From Streptomyces sp. TSRI0281 (GTDB lineage: Bacteria; Actinomycetota; Actinomycetes; Streptomycetales; Streptomycetaceae): a stretch of 64,000 nt of DNA. The translations under genes were made by a program, and so were the position numbers. Location of the stretch: NCBI RefSeq assembly GCF_001905125.1, contig NZ_LWLE01000033.1, forward strand, positions 245,234 through 309,233, read 5' to 3'. The notes under the pieces were generated by a model, which was not told the origin of the DNA, searched no databases, and saw only the letters and a list, made by a program, of their open reading frames with translations. This document shows positions 33,505-41,942 of the stretch, one piece after another. The first letter of the stretch is position 1. Each line of letters starts with the position of its first letter.

Positions 33505-34351
33505 CCGTTGCCTTCTGCGCCTTCTGATCCGTCGCCCGCACTGACCGTCCGAACCCTACCGGGGCGAGGAACAGCGCGAGGGTGGGGATCAGATACAGCG
33601 CCCACACCGTGACCTGAAGCACGGTCGGATCGGGCTGGAAGTTGAACACACCCTTCAGCAGCGTGCCGTACCAGCTGTCCGGCGGAATCGTGGCGCTGAT
33701 ATCGAACGCCTTGTTCTGCAGTCCGCCCAGGAACTCGGCCTCCTGGAGGTCATGGACGCCGTACGCGAGCACGCCCGCCGCCACCACGACCAGCATCCCG
33801 CCGGTCCAGGTGAAGAACTTCGCCAGGTTGATCCGCAGCGCACCCCGGTAGAACAGCCAGCCCAGCACGATGGCGGTGGCGATCCCCAGCAGCACCCCGA
33901 TCAGCGGCTCGGCGGACCCCTCCCCGCTGGCCCGCACCGACGCCCACACGAACAGGGCGGTCTCCAGACCCTCGCGGCCCACCGCCAGGAACGCGGTGGC
34001 GACCAGCGCGCCGGTGCCCATCGCGAGCGCCGCGTCGAGCCTGCCGTGCAGCTCCTTCTTCAGATGCCGCGCGGTGCGCCGCATCCAGAACACCATCCAG
34101 GTCACCAGACCGACGGCGACGATCGACAGGGAGCCGCCGAGCAGCTCCTGCGCCTCGAATGTCATCTCCTGCGAGCCGAACTCCAGCGCGGCGCCGAAGG
34201 CCAGCGAGATCGCCACGGCGATCCCGATGCCCACCCACACCGGGCGCAGCGCGTCCCTGCGTTCCGTCTTGACGAGGTAGGCGACCAGGATGCAGACGAC
34301 GAGACTGGCTTCGAGTCCCTCGCGCAGGCCGATCAGATAGTTGCCGAACAT
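33383..34351 (-). CDS. efeU: FTR1-family iron permease EfeU
   Basis: The 322-residue membrane protein has two REGLE iron-binding motifs, IGLREGLEASLVVCILVA near the N-terminus and AVGREGLETALFVWASV near residue 125, and about seven membrane segments. It imports iron in the EfeUOB system, ferrous iron being oxidised or delivered by EfeO/EfeB. About 60 C-terminal residues form a charged, Gly/Asp/Arg-rich tail that overlaps the lipoprotein gene. It lies 35 bp downstream of efeB. Confidence 0.94.
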   Translation of the reverse strand: MFGNYLIGLREGLEASLVVCILVAYLVKTERRDALRPVWVGIGIAVAISLAFGAALEFGSQEMTFEAQELLGGSLSIVAVGLVTWMVFWMRRTARHLKKELHGRLDAALAMGTGALVATAFLAVGREGLETALFVWASVRASGEGSAEPLIGVLLGIATAIVLGWLFYRGALRINLAKFFTWTGGMLVVVAAGVLAYGVHDLQEAEFLGGLQNKAFDISATIPPDSWYGTLLKGVFNFQPDPTVLQVTVWALYLIPTLALFLAPVGFGRSVRATDQKAQKATDEKAGSTGDGVRDSDGAERGRERLRDGARRAGSTAGSDEV

Positions 34352-34386
34352 GCCGGTCCTTCCACTGTGTCAGTCACGTGCGCCGG

Positions 34387-35652
34387 TCAGGAGAGAAGCG
34401 CCCGGCCCCACCAGTCGTCCTTGTCGCGGACGCCCGGCGGGACGGCGAAGTGCGCCGAACCCACGTGCTGGATGTACTCGTTGAGCGCGTCGTGCGCCGC
34501 GAGGCCGCGCTGCACCGGAAGGAACCCCGTGCGGACGTCGCGCTGGTAGGCGAGGAAGAACAGACCGGCGTCCAGCCTGCCCAGACCGTCCGTACCGTCG
34601 GTGAAGGAGTAGCCGCGGCGCAGGATCGTCGCCCCGCCGTTCGTGTCCGGGTGGGCCAGGCGCACATGCGCCCTCGGCAGCATCGCCTTCAGGAACGGCT
34701 CGTCGCGCTCCTTCGACCTGCCGACCGGAGCACCCTCGCCCTTGTCCCGGCCGAAGATGTCCTCCTGCTCCTGGAGCGGGGCGCGGTCCCAGGTCTCGAT
34801 GTGCATCCGGATGCGCCGGGCGACGAGATACGAACCGCCCGTCATCCACCCGGCGTTGTCCTTCGGGCCGACCCACACATGCTTGTCCAGCGCGGCGGAG
34901 TCGGTGCCCGAGATGTTCCGGGTGCCGTCCTTGAACCCCATCATGTTGCGCGGGGTCTGCGCGTCCGGCGTCGTCGAGGACGTCTTTCCGAAGCCCAGCT
35001 GCGACCAGCGGATCGCGGTGCGGCCCATGCCGATCCTGGCCAGATTGCGGATGGCGTGCACCGCGACCTGCGGGTCGTCCGCGCACGCCTGGACGCACAG
35101 GTCGCCGCCGCTGCGGGCGGCGTCCAGGTTGTCCCCGGGGAACGCGGGCAGATCCACGAGCGCCTCGGGCCGCTTGTCCTCCAGGCCGAACCGGCCCGCG
35201 GCGAACAGCGAGGGCCCGAAACCGATGGTGAGCGTCAGCCGGGACGGCTTGAGCCCCAGCGCCTCGCCCGTGTCGTCCGGCGGAGCCTCGGCGGGCCCGC
35301 CGTACGCCCCGTCACCGACCGGCCGCCCGGCCGTCATCCGCTCCGCGGCCCGCGTCCACTCCTTGAGCAGCGCGGCCAGCTCGGCCGGGTCCTTCGTCGT
35401 CACGTCGAACGCGGCGAAATGCAGCCTGTCCTGTACGGCGGTGGCGATCCCGGCCTGGTGCGCCCCGTGGAACGGCACCGCGGCCCCGCTCTCCGCGGCG
35501 GGCTCGCTGCCCCCGTCGGACCGCACCGCGGCGACCGCGCCGCCCGCCGCGACGGCGCCGAGCGCCAGCCCGGCACCGCCCCAGCCCAGCAGGGCGCGCC
35601 GGGAGGGGCTGACGTTCTCCGGCCCAGGGGTGCTCGGGGTGTCCTCGTTCAT
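34387..35652 (-). CDS. efeB: Dyp-type peroxidase EfeB (deferrochelatase)
   Basis: The 421-residue protein has a twin-arginine signal (SRRALLGWGGAGLALGAVAA, residues 17-36) for export. The Dyp-peroxidase core shows MMGFKDGTRNISG, the GxxDG distal haem motif. LRRGYSFTDGTDG and AGLFFLAYQRDVRTGFLPVQ follow, with the proximal His region before it (HIETWDRAPLQEQE). EfeB binds haem and has been linked to ferrous iron oxidation and to taking iron from haem. It sits between efeO and efeU in one operon. Confidence 0.95.
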   Translation of the reverse strand: MNEDTPSTPGPENVSPSRRALLGWGGAGLALGAVAAGGAVAAVRSDGGSEPAAESGAAVPFHGAHQAGIATAVQDRLHFAAFDVTTKDPAELAALLKEWTRAAERMTAGRPVGDGAYGGPAEAPPDDTGEALGLKPSRLTLTIGFGPSLFAAGRFGLEDKRPEALVDLPAFPGDNLDAARSGGDLCVQACADDPQVAVHAIRNLARIGMGRTAIRWSQLGFGKTSSTTPDAQTPRNMMGFKDGTRNISGTDSAALDKHVWVGPKDNAGWMTGGSYLVARRIRMHIETWDRAPLQEQEDIFGRDKGEGAPVGRSKERDEPFLKAMLPRAHVRLAHPDTNGGATILRRGYSFTDGTDGLGRLDAGLFFLAYQRDVRTGFLPVQRGLAAHDALNEYIQHVGSAHFAVPPGVRDKDDWWGRALLS

Positions 35653-35677
35653 GGCGGGAGCCTCCTCGAACCCTCGG

Positions 35678-36814
35678 TTACTTCGTGACCGCGGCGGCCA
35701 GCTTGGACAGCGGCTCGGCGAGCGCGTTGACCGCGTCCGAGAGCTCCTTGCGGTCCGCCTTGCCGACCTTGTCGTACGAGGTGAACTCGTAGGAGTTCTT
35801 GTCCGCGCGGTACTTGTCCAACAGCGTGTTCAGCGCCGCGAACTGCTTGTCCAGCGAGGCGGTCAGCGCCGCGTCGTTCCTGGCGGCGATCGGCTTCAGC
35901 AGCTCGTACGACTTCTCCGCGCCCTCGACGTTCGCCTTGAAGTCGACGAGGTCGGTGTGGCTGTAGCGCTCCTCCTCACCGGTGACCTTGCCGGTGGCGA
36001 CCTCGTCGAGGAGTTCCTTGGCGCCGTTGGCCATCGAGGTCGGGGTGATCTCGGCCTTGCCGACCCGGTTCTGCCAGTCGACCAGGTCCTTGTGGAGGAC
36101 CGGGGCCAGCGCCTTCTCCTCGGCGCCCAGCTTCTTGTCCTGCCACAGCGCCTTCTCCAGGCGGTGCCAGCCGGTCCACTTCTGGCCGTCCTCCAGGCCG
36201 TCCTCGCGGACGTCGACCTTCGGGTCGATGTCACCGAACGACTCGGCGACCGGCTCGGTGCGCTCCCAGCCGATACGCGAGTCGGCGTACGCCTTCTTCG
36301 CGGCCTCGATGTCGCCCGCGGCCACCGCGTCCGTGAAGACCTTGACCTTCGGCAGCGTCTCGTCGGCCTGCGCCTGGACGTAGGTGCGGTATCCGGCGAC
36401 GGCCTTGTCCATCTCCGGGCTGCGCTTGGCCGCGGCGCCGCCGGTGACCTCGATCTTCTGCCGGATGCCGTCGCCCTTCATACCGGGCTTGCAGGCGATC
36501 TCGTACGAACCGGCCTTCACCTCGGCGGTGATCTTCGCCTTGGTGCCGGGGCCGATGTTCTCCCGCTCGGTCACGATGCGGTCGTCCGGGAAGAGCACAT
36601 AGACCTCGGTGACCTTGGACCCCTTGTTCTCCACGGCCAGTTCGACATGGCCGGCGGGGAGCTTCGTCTTCGAGACCTCGCAGGAGTCGTCCTTGGCGAC
36701 GACCCGGACGGCGCCTTCCGCCTTGCCGTCGCTCTTCTCGGCGCAGCCCGTGACGGCGGTCAGAGCGGCCACGGTCGCGGCAGCGGTGACGACGGAGAAA
36801 CGAACGGCTCGCAT
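35678..36814 (-). CDS. efeO: EfeO iron-binding lipoprotein (cupredoxin plus M75 domain)
   Basis: The 378-residue protein has a lipobox (LTAVTGC, Cys24). A cupredoxin-like domain follows (SCEVSKTKLPAGHVELAVEN; GSYEIACKPGMKGDGIRQKI), then an all-helical M75/imelysin domain with the metal motif GWHRLEKALW (HxxE). It should bind iron outside the membrane and pass it to EfeU. It is the first gene of the efeOBU-lipoprotein operon. An iron-box-like sequence lies upstream at 36880-36898. Confidence 0.95.
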   Translation of the reverse strand: MRAVRFSVVTAAATVAALTAVTGCAEKSDGKAEGAVRVVAKDDSCEVSKTKLPAGHVELAVENKGSKVTEVYVLFPDDRIVTERENIGPGTKAKITAEVKAGSYEIACKPGMKGDGIRQKIEVTGGAAAKRSPEMDKAVAGYRTYVQAQADETLPKVKVFTDAVAAGDIEAAKKAYADSRIGWERTEPVAESFGDIDPKVDVREDGLEDGQKWTGWHRLEKALWQDKKLGAEEKALAPVLHKDLVDWQNRVGKAEITPTSMANGAKELLDEVATGKVTGEEERYSHTDLVDFKANVEGAEKSYELLKPIAARNDAALTASLDKQFAALNTLLDKYRADKNSYEFTSYDKVGKADRKELSDAVNALAEPLSKLAAAVTK

Positions 36815-36879
36815 GCGGGCTCCACGGAGAGGAAGGAGAAGGGGAAGGGTCGGACAAAGTCGGGTGAGGCGGACCTAAC

Positions 36880-36898
36880 TTAACCGAGCCTTACCTGA
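36880..36898. promoter_or_regulatory. Iron box (DtxR/IdeR/DmdR type), weak
   Basis: On the minus strand the site reads TCAGGTAAGGCTCGGTTAA, which matches the 19-bp consensus TTAGGTTAGGCTAACCTAA well on the left half and poorly on the right. It lies about 66-84 bp upstream of the efeO start, where a promoter is expected. DmdR1-type control would repress the operon when iron is plentiful. Confidence 0.6.
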
Positions 36899-37000
36899 CC
36901 GGTACCCCTCTGTGCAGTGATTCAGCTCTCACCCTTCACGAGGGAGAACGAGCCGGTCACGGGTGACCCTCGAACGACCCACGCGCAGGTCAAGGGATGG

Positions 37001-37840
37001 TCAAGAGGTCCGTTCCGGTACGACGAGGGGTACCCCGGTCCGCGGGTGCGGGAACACCTCCACCGGCTGCCGGTAGACCTCTCCGAGCAGCTCGCCCGTG
37101 AAGATCCCGGCCGGTGGACCGGTCACCGCGATCCGTCCCTCGTGCAGTACCGCGGCCCGGTCCGCGTACGCCGCGGCGAGCCCCAGGTCGTGCAGCACGA
37201 CGACGACCGCGTCCCCCGCGGCGGCCCGCTCGCGGCAGATCCGCAGCACCAGTTCCTGGTGGCGCAGATCGAGCGCGGCGGTCGGCTCGTCGAGCAGCAG
37301 CAGCGGTGCCCGCTGGGCCAGCACCCGGGCCAGCGCGACCCGGGCCCGCTCACCGCCCGACAGCGCGGAGAACGGGCGGCCGGCGAACCCGGTGACCTCG
37401 GTGGCCGCCATCGCCGCCGCCACCGCCGCGTCGTCCTCGTCCTCCCGGTCCGTACCCGCCCAGGGGGCCCGCCCCATCCGTACGACGTCCTCGACCGGGA
37501 AGGGGAAGGACAGCACGGCGGACTGCGGCAGCACCGAGCGGCGCAGGGCCAGTTCGGGCGCCGACCACTCGGAGACCGGGCGGCCACCGACGCGGACCTC
37601 GCCGGTCCCGGCGGGCAGATCGGCGGCCAGGGCCGCCAGCAGCGTCGACTTGCCGGCGCCGTTCGGCCCGACGAGCGCCACCACCTCGCCCGCGTGGGCG
37701 GTCAGATCGATGGAGTCGAGCACCGGCCGCTGCCCCAGCCGGACGGAGAGACCGACGGCTTCGGCGACCGGCGAACCGGGGGCGACGGGGGCGGGCAGCC
37801 GACGGCCGCGTACCGCGAACGGATTTCTCGGCATCCTCAT
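37001..37840 (-). CDS. hmuV: Haem ABC transporter ATP-binding protein
   Basis: The 279-residue ATPase has Walker A VGPNGAGKST, the Q-loop LPQSAVLSFPFPVEDVV, signature FSALSGGERARVALARVL and Walker B LLLLDEPTAALD, then the H-loop VVVVLHDLGLAAAYAD. The Q-loop region (FPFPVEDVVRMGR) is typical of haem importers. ATG 37840 overlaps the permease stop (ATGA), so translation is coupled. It powers uptake through HmuU. Confidence 0.94.
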   Translation of the reverse strand: MRMPRNPFAVRGRRLPAPVAPGSPVAEAVGLSVRLGQRPVLDSIDLTAHAGEVVALVGPNGAGKSTLLAALAADLPAGTGEVRVGGRPVSEWSAPELALRRSVLPQSAVLSFPFPVEDVVRMGRAPWAGTDREDEDDAAVAAAMAATEVTGFAGRPFSALSGGERARVALARVLAQRAPLLLLDEPTAALDLRHQELVLRICRERAAAGDAVVVVLHDLGLAAAYADRAAVLHEGRIAVTGPPAGIFTGELLGEVYRQPVEVFPHPRTGVPLVVPERTS

Positions 37841-39039
37841 GCCCAACCACCTTGCTTACGACGGGTCCTGCGCAGCAGCCAGAAGAAGAACGGGCTGCCG
37901 AAGAGCGCGGTCAGCACACCGAGCGGCAGCTCGGCGGGGGCGGCCACGGTCCGGGCCGCGAGATCGCCCACCACCAGCACCAGCGCGCCGCCCAGCGCAC
38001 TGCCCGGGACGAGGAAGCGATGCCCGGGGCCGTTCGCCATTCGCAGCAGATGCGGCACGAGCAGACCGACGAAGGAGATGATCCCGGCGACGGCGACTGC
38101 GGCGGCGGTCAGCAGCGCCACGACGAGGACCAGGACGACCCGCAGCCGCTCGACATCCACCCCCAGGTGCCGGGCGGGCCGTTCACCGAGCGCGAGCAGA
38201 TCCAGTGTGCGGGCGTAGAACGGCGCGACGATCAGGCCGAGCGCCGCACACGGCAGTACGGCGAGCACCTTGGGCCAGGTGGCCTGGGCCAGTGAGCCGA
38301 GCTGCCAGAAGGTGATCTGGCTGACCTGCGCGTTGTCCGCGAAGAAGATGAACAGGCCGATCAGCGCGCCCGCGAAGGCGTTGACGGCGATCCCGGTGAG
38401 GATCAGCGTGACGACCTCGGTCCGGCCGCCGGAGCGCGACAGCGCGTACACGAGCAGGACGGTCACGAGCCCGGCGACGAACGCGCAGACGGTGATGGTC
38501 CAGTTGCCGAAGAAGCTGAGGCCCAGCGAGATCGAGGCGACCGCCCCGACCGCCGCGCCCGCGGAGATCCCGATCACTCCGGGCTCGGCGAGCGGGTTGC
38601 CGAACACGCCCTGCATCAGCGCGCCCGCGCAGCCGAGGGACGCGCCGACGAGCAGGGCGAGGACGACCCGGGGCAGCCGCACGTTCCACAGGACGCTCTC
38701 GCCGACCCGGTCCAGCGGGTGGCCGCCGAGCCCGATCCGGTGCTGGACGGAGGCGAGGACATCGTCGAGGGGAATGCTGTACGCGCCGAGTCCCGCAGAG
38801 AGCAGAGCACCGGCGAGCAGGGCGAGTGACAGCCCGACGGTGAGGGTGAACGCGTTGCCGCGCGTGGCCCCGGCACCGCCCTTCGGGGCCGGGGGAGCGG
38901 TCGGTGCCTCAGGTGCGGCCGGGGCCGGGGCCGGGGACGCGGCCGGGGCTCGGCGTGCGGCCGGGGCCGGGGCCGGGGACGCGGCCGGGGTGCCGTCCGC
39001 CGCGGTGGCTTCGGCGCGTTCTCCGTACGAGGTGGTCAC
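37837..39039 (-). CDS. hmuU: Haem ABC transporter permease (FecCD/BtuC type)
   Basis: The 400-residue protein has a 50-residue Ala/Pro-rich N-terminal extension with repeats (AASPAPAPAA twice). The FecCD permease core follows (LLVGASLGCAGALMQGVFGN; PLAEPGVIGISAGAAVGAVA; ALLTAAAVAVAGIISFVGLL, then VPHLLRMANGPGH). About ten membrane helices are expected. GTG 39039 overlaps the stop of hmuT (GTGA). The extension is encoded by a G/C-rich tandem repeat at about 38915-39000. Confidence 0.94.
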   Translation of the reverse strand: MTTSYGERAEATAADGTPAASPAPAPAARRAPAASPAPAPAAPEAPTAPPAPKGGAGATRGNAFTLTVGLSLALLAGALLSAGLGAYSIPLDDVLASVQHRIGLGGHPLDRVGESVLWNVRLPRVVLALLVGASLGCAGALMQGVFGNPLAEPGVIGISAGAAVGAVASISLGLSFFGNWTITVCAFVAGLVTVLLVYALSRSGGRTEVVTLILTGIAVNAFAGALIGLFIFFADNAQVSQITFWQLGSLAQATWPKVLAVLPCAALGLIVAPFYARTLDLLALGERPARHLGVDVERLRVVLVLVVALLTAAAVAVAGIISFVGLLVPHLLRMANGPGHRFLVPGSALGGALVLVVGDLAARTVAAPAELPLGVLTALFGSPFFFWLLRRTRRKQGGWA

Positions 39040-40100
39040 TTGCCCTTCCCGCCCTTCGGGTGGAGCTGCTCCACGAGTTCGGCGAGCACCCGGTCCGTGC
39101 GTGGCCCGTAGTTCAGCAGGACGCCGTCGTCGATGGAGACGATCCGGCGGTCCATTCCGGCCGGGGTCTCGGCGACTCCGGGGATCTTCACCAGTCCGTC
39201 CACCCCGCCGACCGACGTGAGTCCCTTGCTCATCACCAGGATCGCGTCGGGCGCGGCCTCGGCGAGCGCCTCGCTGGTGATCGCGGTGAAGTCCTTCTCC
39301 AGCCCGGATGCCTTCCCGGCGTCGACGGCGCCCGCCGCCTCCAGCAGCGAACTCGCCCCCGACTCCCGGCCGCCCAGCAGATAGACGGAGGCCGATCCCC
39401 GCAGATAGAGGAACGCGACCCGGGGCTTGCTTCCGTCCTCGTGGGTGGGGACGGACTTCTGTACGGCGTCGATACGGGACTGGGTGCGTGTCCTCAGTTC
39501 GGTACCCGAGGAGGGCACACCCAGCGCGGCGGCCACGGTGTCGATACGGCGGCCGACATCGGCGAGTTCCTTGGCCGCGTCGACGACCACCAGCGGGACA
39601 CCTGCGTCACGGATCTGACCGATCGCCTCGCTCGGGCCCGTCGTGGTGTCCGCGAGGACCACGGTGGGCTTCAGCGAGAGCACGCTCTCCGCCGAGACGT
39701 CATGGGCGCGGGTCACCACGGGCAGCTTCTCGGCCTGTTCGAACGTGGCGGTGATGTCGCGGGCCACCACCTGCTCGCCGAACCCGAGCGTGAAGACGAT
39801 CTCGCTCAGCGAGCCGGTCAGCGGCACGATCCGGTCGGTGGAGGTGATGGTGACATCGGCACCGTCCGCCGACCGCACCGTCACCGGCATCCGCGGTGCG
39901 GGCGCGGTCCCGAGGGGCTCGACCCGGTCGACCGTCGCGGCAGGGGTGCCGGACCCGGCGGCCCCGGCGGCGGGGCCCGCCGTACCGCCGCAGCCGGTCA
40001 GGACCAGCGCGAGGACCACGACGGCGGTCAGGGCGGCGCCCACCCGGCCGGGAGCGTGTCCGCGAAGTCCCCTCGGGGCGTAGTCCTGCGAGAAGCGCAC
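39036..40100 (-). CDS. hmuT: Haem-binding lipoprotein of the ABC importer
   Basis: The 354-residue protein has a signal peptide ending in the lipobox ALVLTGCGG. Its mature part is a cluster A-II solute-binding protein: DRIVPLTGSLSEIVFTLGFG, ESVLSLKPTVVLADTTTGPS, GVPLVVVDAAKELADV and AAPDAILVMSKGLTSVGGVD. It should deliver haem to HmuUV. GTG 40100 (AGGACGG upstream) gives a normal signal peptide; ATG 40157 and GTG 40196 are possible, but the latter leaves only 14 bp to the iron box. The gene leads the hmuTUV operon and is divergent from the first HtaA gene. Confidence 0.92.
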   Translation of the reverse strand: MRFSQDYAPRGLRGHAPGRVGAALTAVVVLALVLTGCGGTAGPAAGAAGSGTPAATVDRVEPLGTAPAPRMPVTVRSADGADVTITSTDRIVPLTGSLSEIVFTLGFGEQVVARDITATFEQAEKLPVVTRAHDVSAESVLSLKPTVVLADTTTGPSEAIGQIRDAGVPLVVVDAAKELADVGRRIDTVAAALGVPSSGTELRTRTQSRIDAVQKSVPTHEDGSKPRVAFLYLRGSASVYLLGGRESGASSLLEAAGAVDAGKASGLEKDFTAITSEALAEAAPDAILVMSKGLTSVGGVDGLVKIPGVAETPAGMDRRIVSIDDGVLLNYGPRTDRVLAELVEQLHPKGGKGK

Positions 40101-40210
40101 GGGGCACCGTCCTGTCGTTCCGCGGTGTGCCGCGGTGTGCGGTTGATGGTTCTTCATGAGGTTGTGCGAACTATGCGGTGGAAAGGGTTCCGGCATCGGC
40201 CGAACCTAGC

Positions 40211-40229
40211 TTAGGTTAGCCTTACCTCA
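40211..40229. promoter_or_regulatory. Iron box between hmuT and the first HtaA gene
   Basis: TTAGGTTAGCCTTACCTCA matches the IdeR/DmdR consensus TTAGGTTAGGCTAACCTAA at 16 of 19 positions, with correct 9-1-9 spacing. It lies 25 bp before the HtaA start and about 110 bp before hmuT GTG 40100, so one site may repress both divergent units under iron sufficiency. Confidence 0.85.
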
Positions 40230-40254
40230 CTCGCTAGACCTCGGAGGGGTCCTC

Positions 40255-41658
40255 ATGCTGTCGTCCCGATCTGCCCGCGCGCTCGCCGTCGCGCTTCTCG
40301 CGGTACTGCTGGGGGCGCTGCTTCCGGTCTCCGCCGCGCAAGCGGCGAGCCGCACGGTGCAGGGCGGCCGACTGGACTGGGGCATCAAGTCCTCCTTCCA
40401 GAGCTATGTCACCGGGCCCATCGCGGGCGGCAGTTGGAGCCTGACCGGCGGCGCCGCCACGGTCGGCGGGAGTCAGTTCCGCTTCCACTCCGCCACCGGC
40501 TCCTACGACCCGTCGAGCGGTGCCCTCAGCTCCGGCTTCTCGGGCGGGGTGCACTTCACCGGCCACAAGAAGGCCGACGGCGGCAACGAGCTCGACCTCA
40601 CCATCAGCCGGCCCACCGTCAGGATCAGCGGGGGCGGCGGCACCGTCCTCGCCGACATGGTCAGCAAGGAGCGGGGGAGCGGCCGGGTCACCTCCGCCGC
40701 CCAGGTCCCGCTCGCCACACTCGGGCTCTCCGGGATCGACATGACGGGCGGCTCCACCCCCATCGCCCTCAACAACGTCCCGGCGACGCTGACTTCGCAG
40801 GGTGCCAAGGCGTTCGCCGGTTACTACACGGCCGGTACGCCCCTCGACCCGATCAGCCTCTCCGTCGACACGACCGGTCCCGCCGCGAAGCAGGACGGCC
40901 CGAAGTCCTCCACGTCACCGTCCCCGAAGAAGCCGGCCGACAAGAGGGAGAAGGCGGGCCGCTTCGAGGACGCCGCCGTCGACTGGGGCGTACGCCGTAC
41001 CTTCCGCGAGTACGTCACCGGGGACATCGGCCAGGGGAAGTGGTCCCTGGCCGACGGTGCCCGGGACGGCGGGGCGTTGTTCCGCTTCCCGGCGGGCAAG
41101 GGCACGTACGACGCGAAGAAGCAGACCCTGGACGCCGGGTTCACGGGCAGCGTCCGCTTCACCGGCGCCCATGAACTCGACCTGAAGCTGGCCGGGATCG
41201 CCGTCGAGGTGGCCTCGGGCAAGGGCACGCTCTCGGCGGATGTCACGAGCGCGGGCACCACCCGCGAGGACGTCCCCCTGATCACCTTCACCGCCGAGGA
41301 CTTCGCGCCGAAGAACGGACTGGCCGCCCTCACCGAGGCGCCCGCGACCCTCACCGCGGACGGTGCCGAGGCGTTCGGCGGCATGTACAAGGCGGGTACC
41401 GCGATGGACCCGGTGTCGCTCGCCGTCGCCGTCGACGAGAAGGCGCAGCTGCCCGCCCTGCCCGACCTGGGCAGCGGGGCGAAGCCCTCCGCCGGGCCCG
41501 CGAAGAAGGCCGCGGCCTCCACCGCGCCGGTGGCAGCCGCATCGGACCCGGGCACGGGGACCGGAACGTATCTCGCCATCGGCGGCGGCGTGGTGCTCGT
41601 CGCGGCGGCCGGTGTGCTGTACGCGGTCGGCCGCCGTCGATCCCGCCGGGCGGCTTAG
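40255..41658 (+). CDS. HtaA-domain haem-binding protein with C-terminal membrane anchor
   Basis: The 467-residue protein has a Sec signal peptide (residues 1-30, ending PVSAAQAAS) and two HtaA domains. The first starts at GRLDWGIKSSFQSYVTGPIA (about 38-57), the second at AAVDWGVRRTFREYVTGDIG (about 240-259); a Lys/Pro-rich linker separates them. The end has one hydrophobic helix (YLAIGGGVVLVAAAGVLYAV) and a basic tail RRRSRRAA. HtaA domains bind haem in Corynebacterium relatives. No sorting motif is seen, so it should be held by its C-terminal helix. Iron box at 40211-40229 and AGGGG upstream of ATG. Confidence 0.93.
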   Translation: MLSSRSARALAVALLAVLLGALLPVSAAQAASRTVQGGRLDWGIKSSFQSYVTGPIAGGSWSLTGGAATVGGSQFRFHSATGSYDPSSGALSSGFSGGVHFTGHKKADGGNELDLTISRPTVRISGGGGTVLADMVSKERGSGRVTSAAQVPLATLGLSGIDMTGGSTPIALNNVPATLTSQGAKAFAGYYTAGTPLDPISLSVDTTGPAAKQDGPKSSTSPSPKKPADKREKAGRFEDAAVDWGVRRTFREYVTGDIGQGKWSLADGARDGGALFRFPAGKGTYDAKKQTLDAGFTGSVRFTGAHELDLKLAGIAVEVASGKGTLSADVTSAGTTREDVPLITFTAEDFAPKNGLAALTEAPATLTADGAEAFGGMYKAGTAMDPVSLAVAVDEKAQLPALPDLGSGAKPSAGPAKKAAASTAPVAAASDPGTGTGTYLAIGGGVVLVAAAGVLYAVGRRRSRRAA

Positions 41659-41942
41659 CCCCGCATATTCCCTGGCCCCGCCCCCTCCTCCTCGGCCCCC
41701 GCCCCCGCCCCCTCCTCCTCGGCCCCGCGGCTTTCACGGTCCCGCCGCCCCCGCGGCTCGCCCAGCCCCCATAGCTCTCACCGTCCCGTAGCTCCGAGGT
41801 CCGTAGCTCCGTAGGGCCTCCATGGCCTCTTGGGCCCACAGGCCACCCCCGTCCCCCCTTTCCCTCCCCTCTCTCCCCTTTCTTCCTCCCCTCTCCCCGT
41901 TCTCTCCCGCACCCCCCTTCCTGACCAAGGAGACCCACCGCC
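41659..41942. other. Intergenic region with C-rich repeats and long pyrimidine tract
   Basis: A C-rich unit including CGCCCCCTCCTCCTCGGCCC repeats at about 41672-41730. CGTAGCTCCG occurs near-twice around 41787-41812. From about 41845 to 41920 nearly every base on the plus strand is C or T. The second HtaA gene follows with AAGGAG at 41929. No gene is seen. The tract would form the untranslated leader of the second HtaA gene if that gene has its own promoter. Confidence 0.7.
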
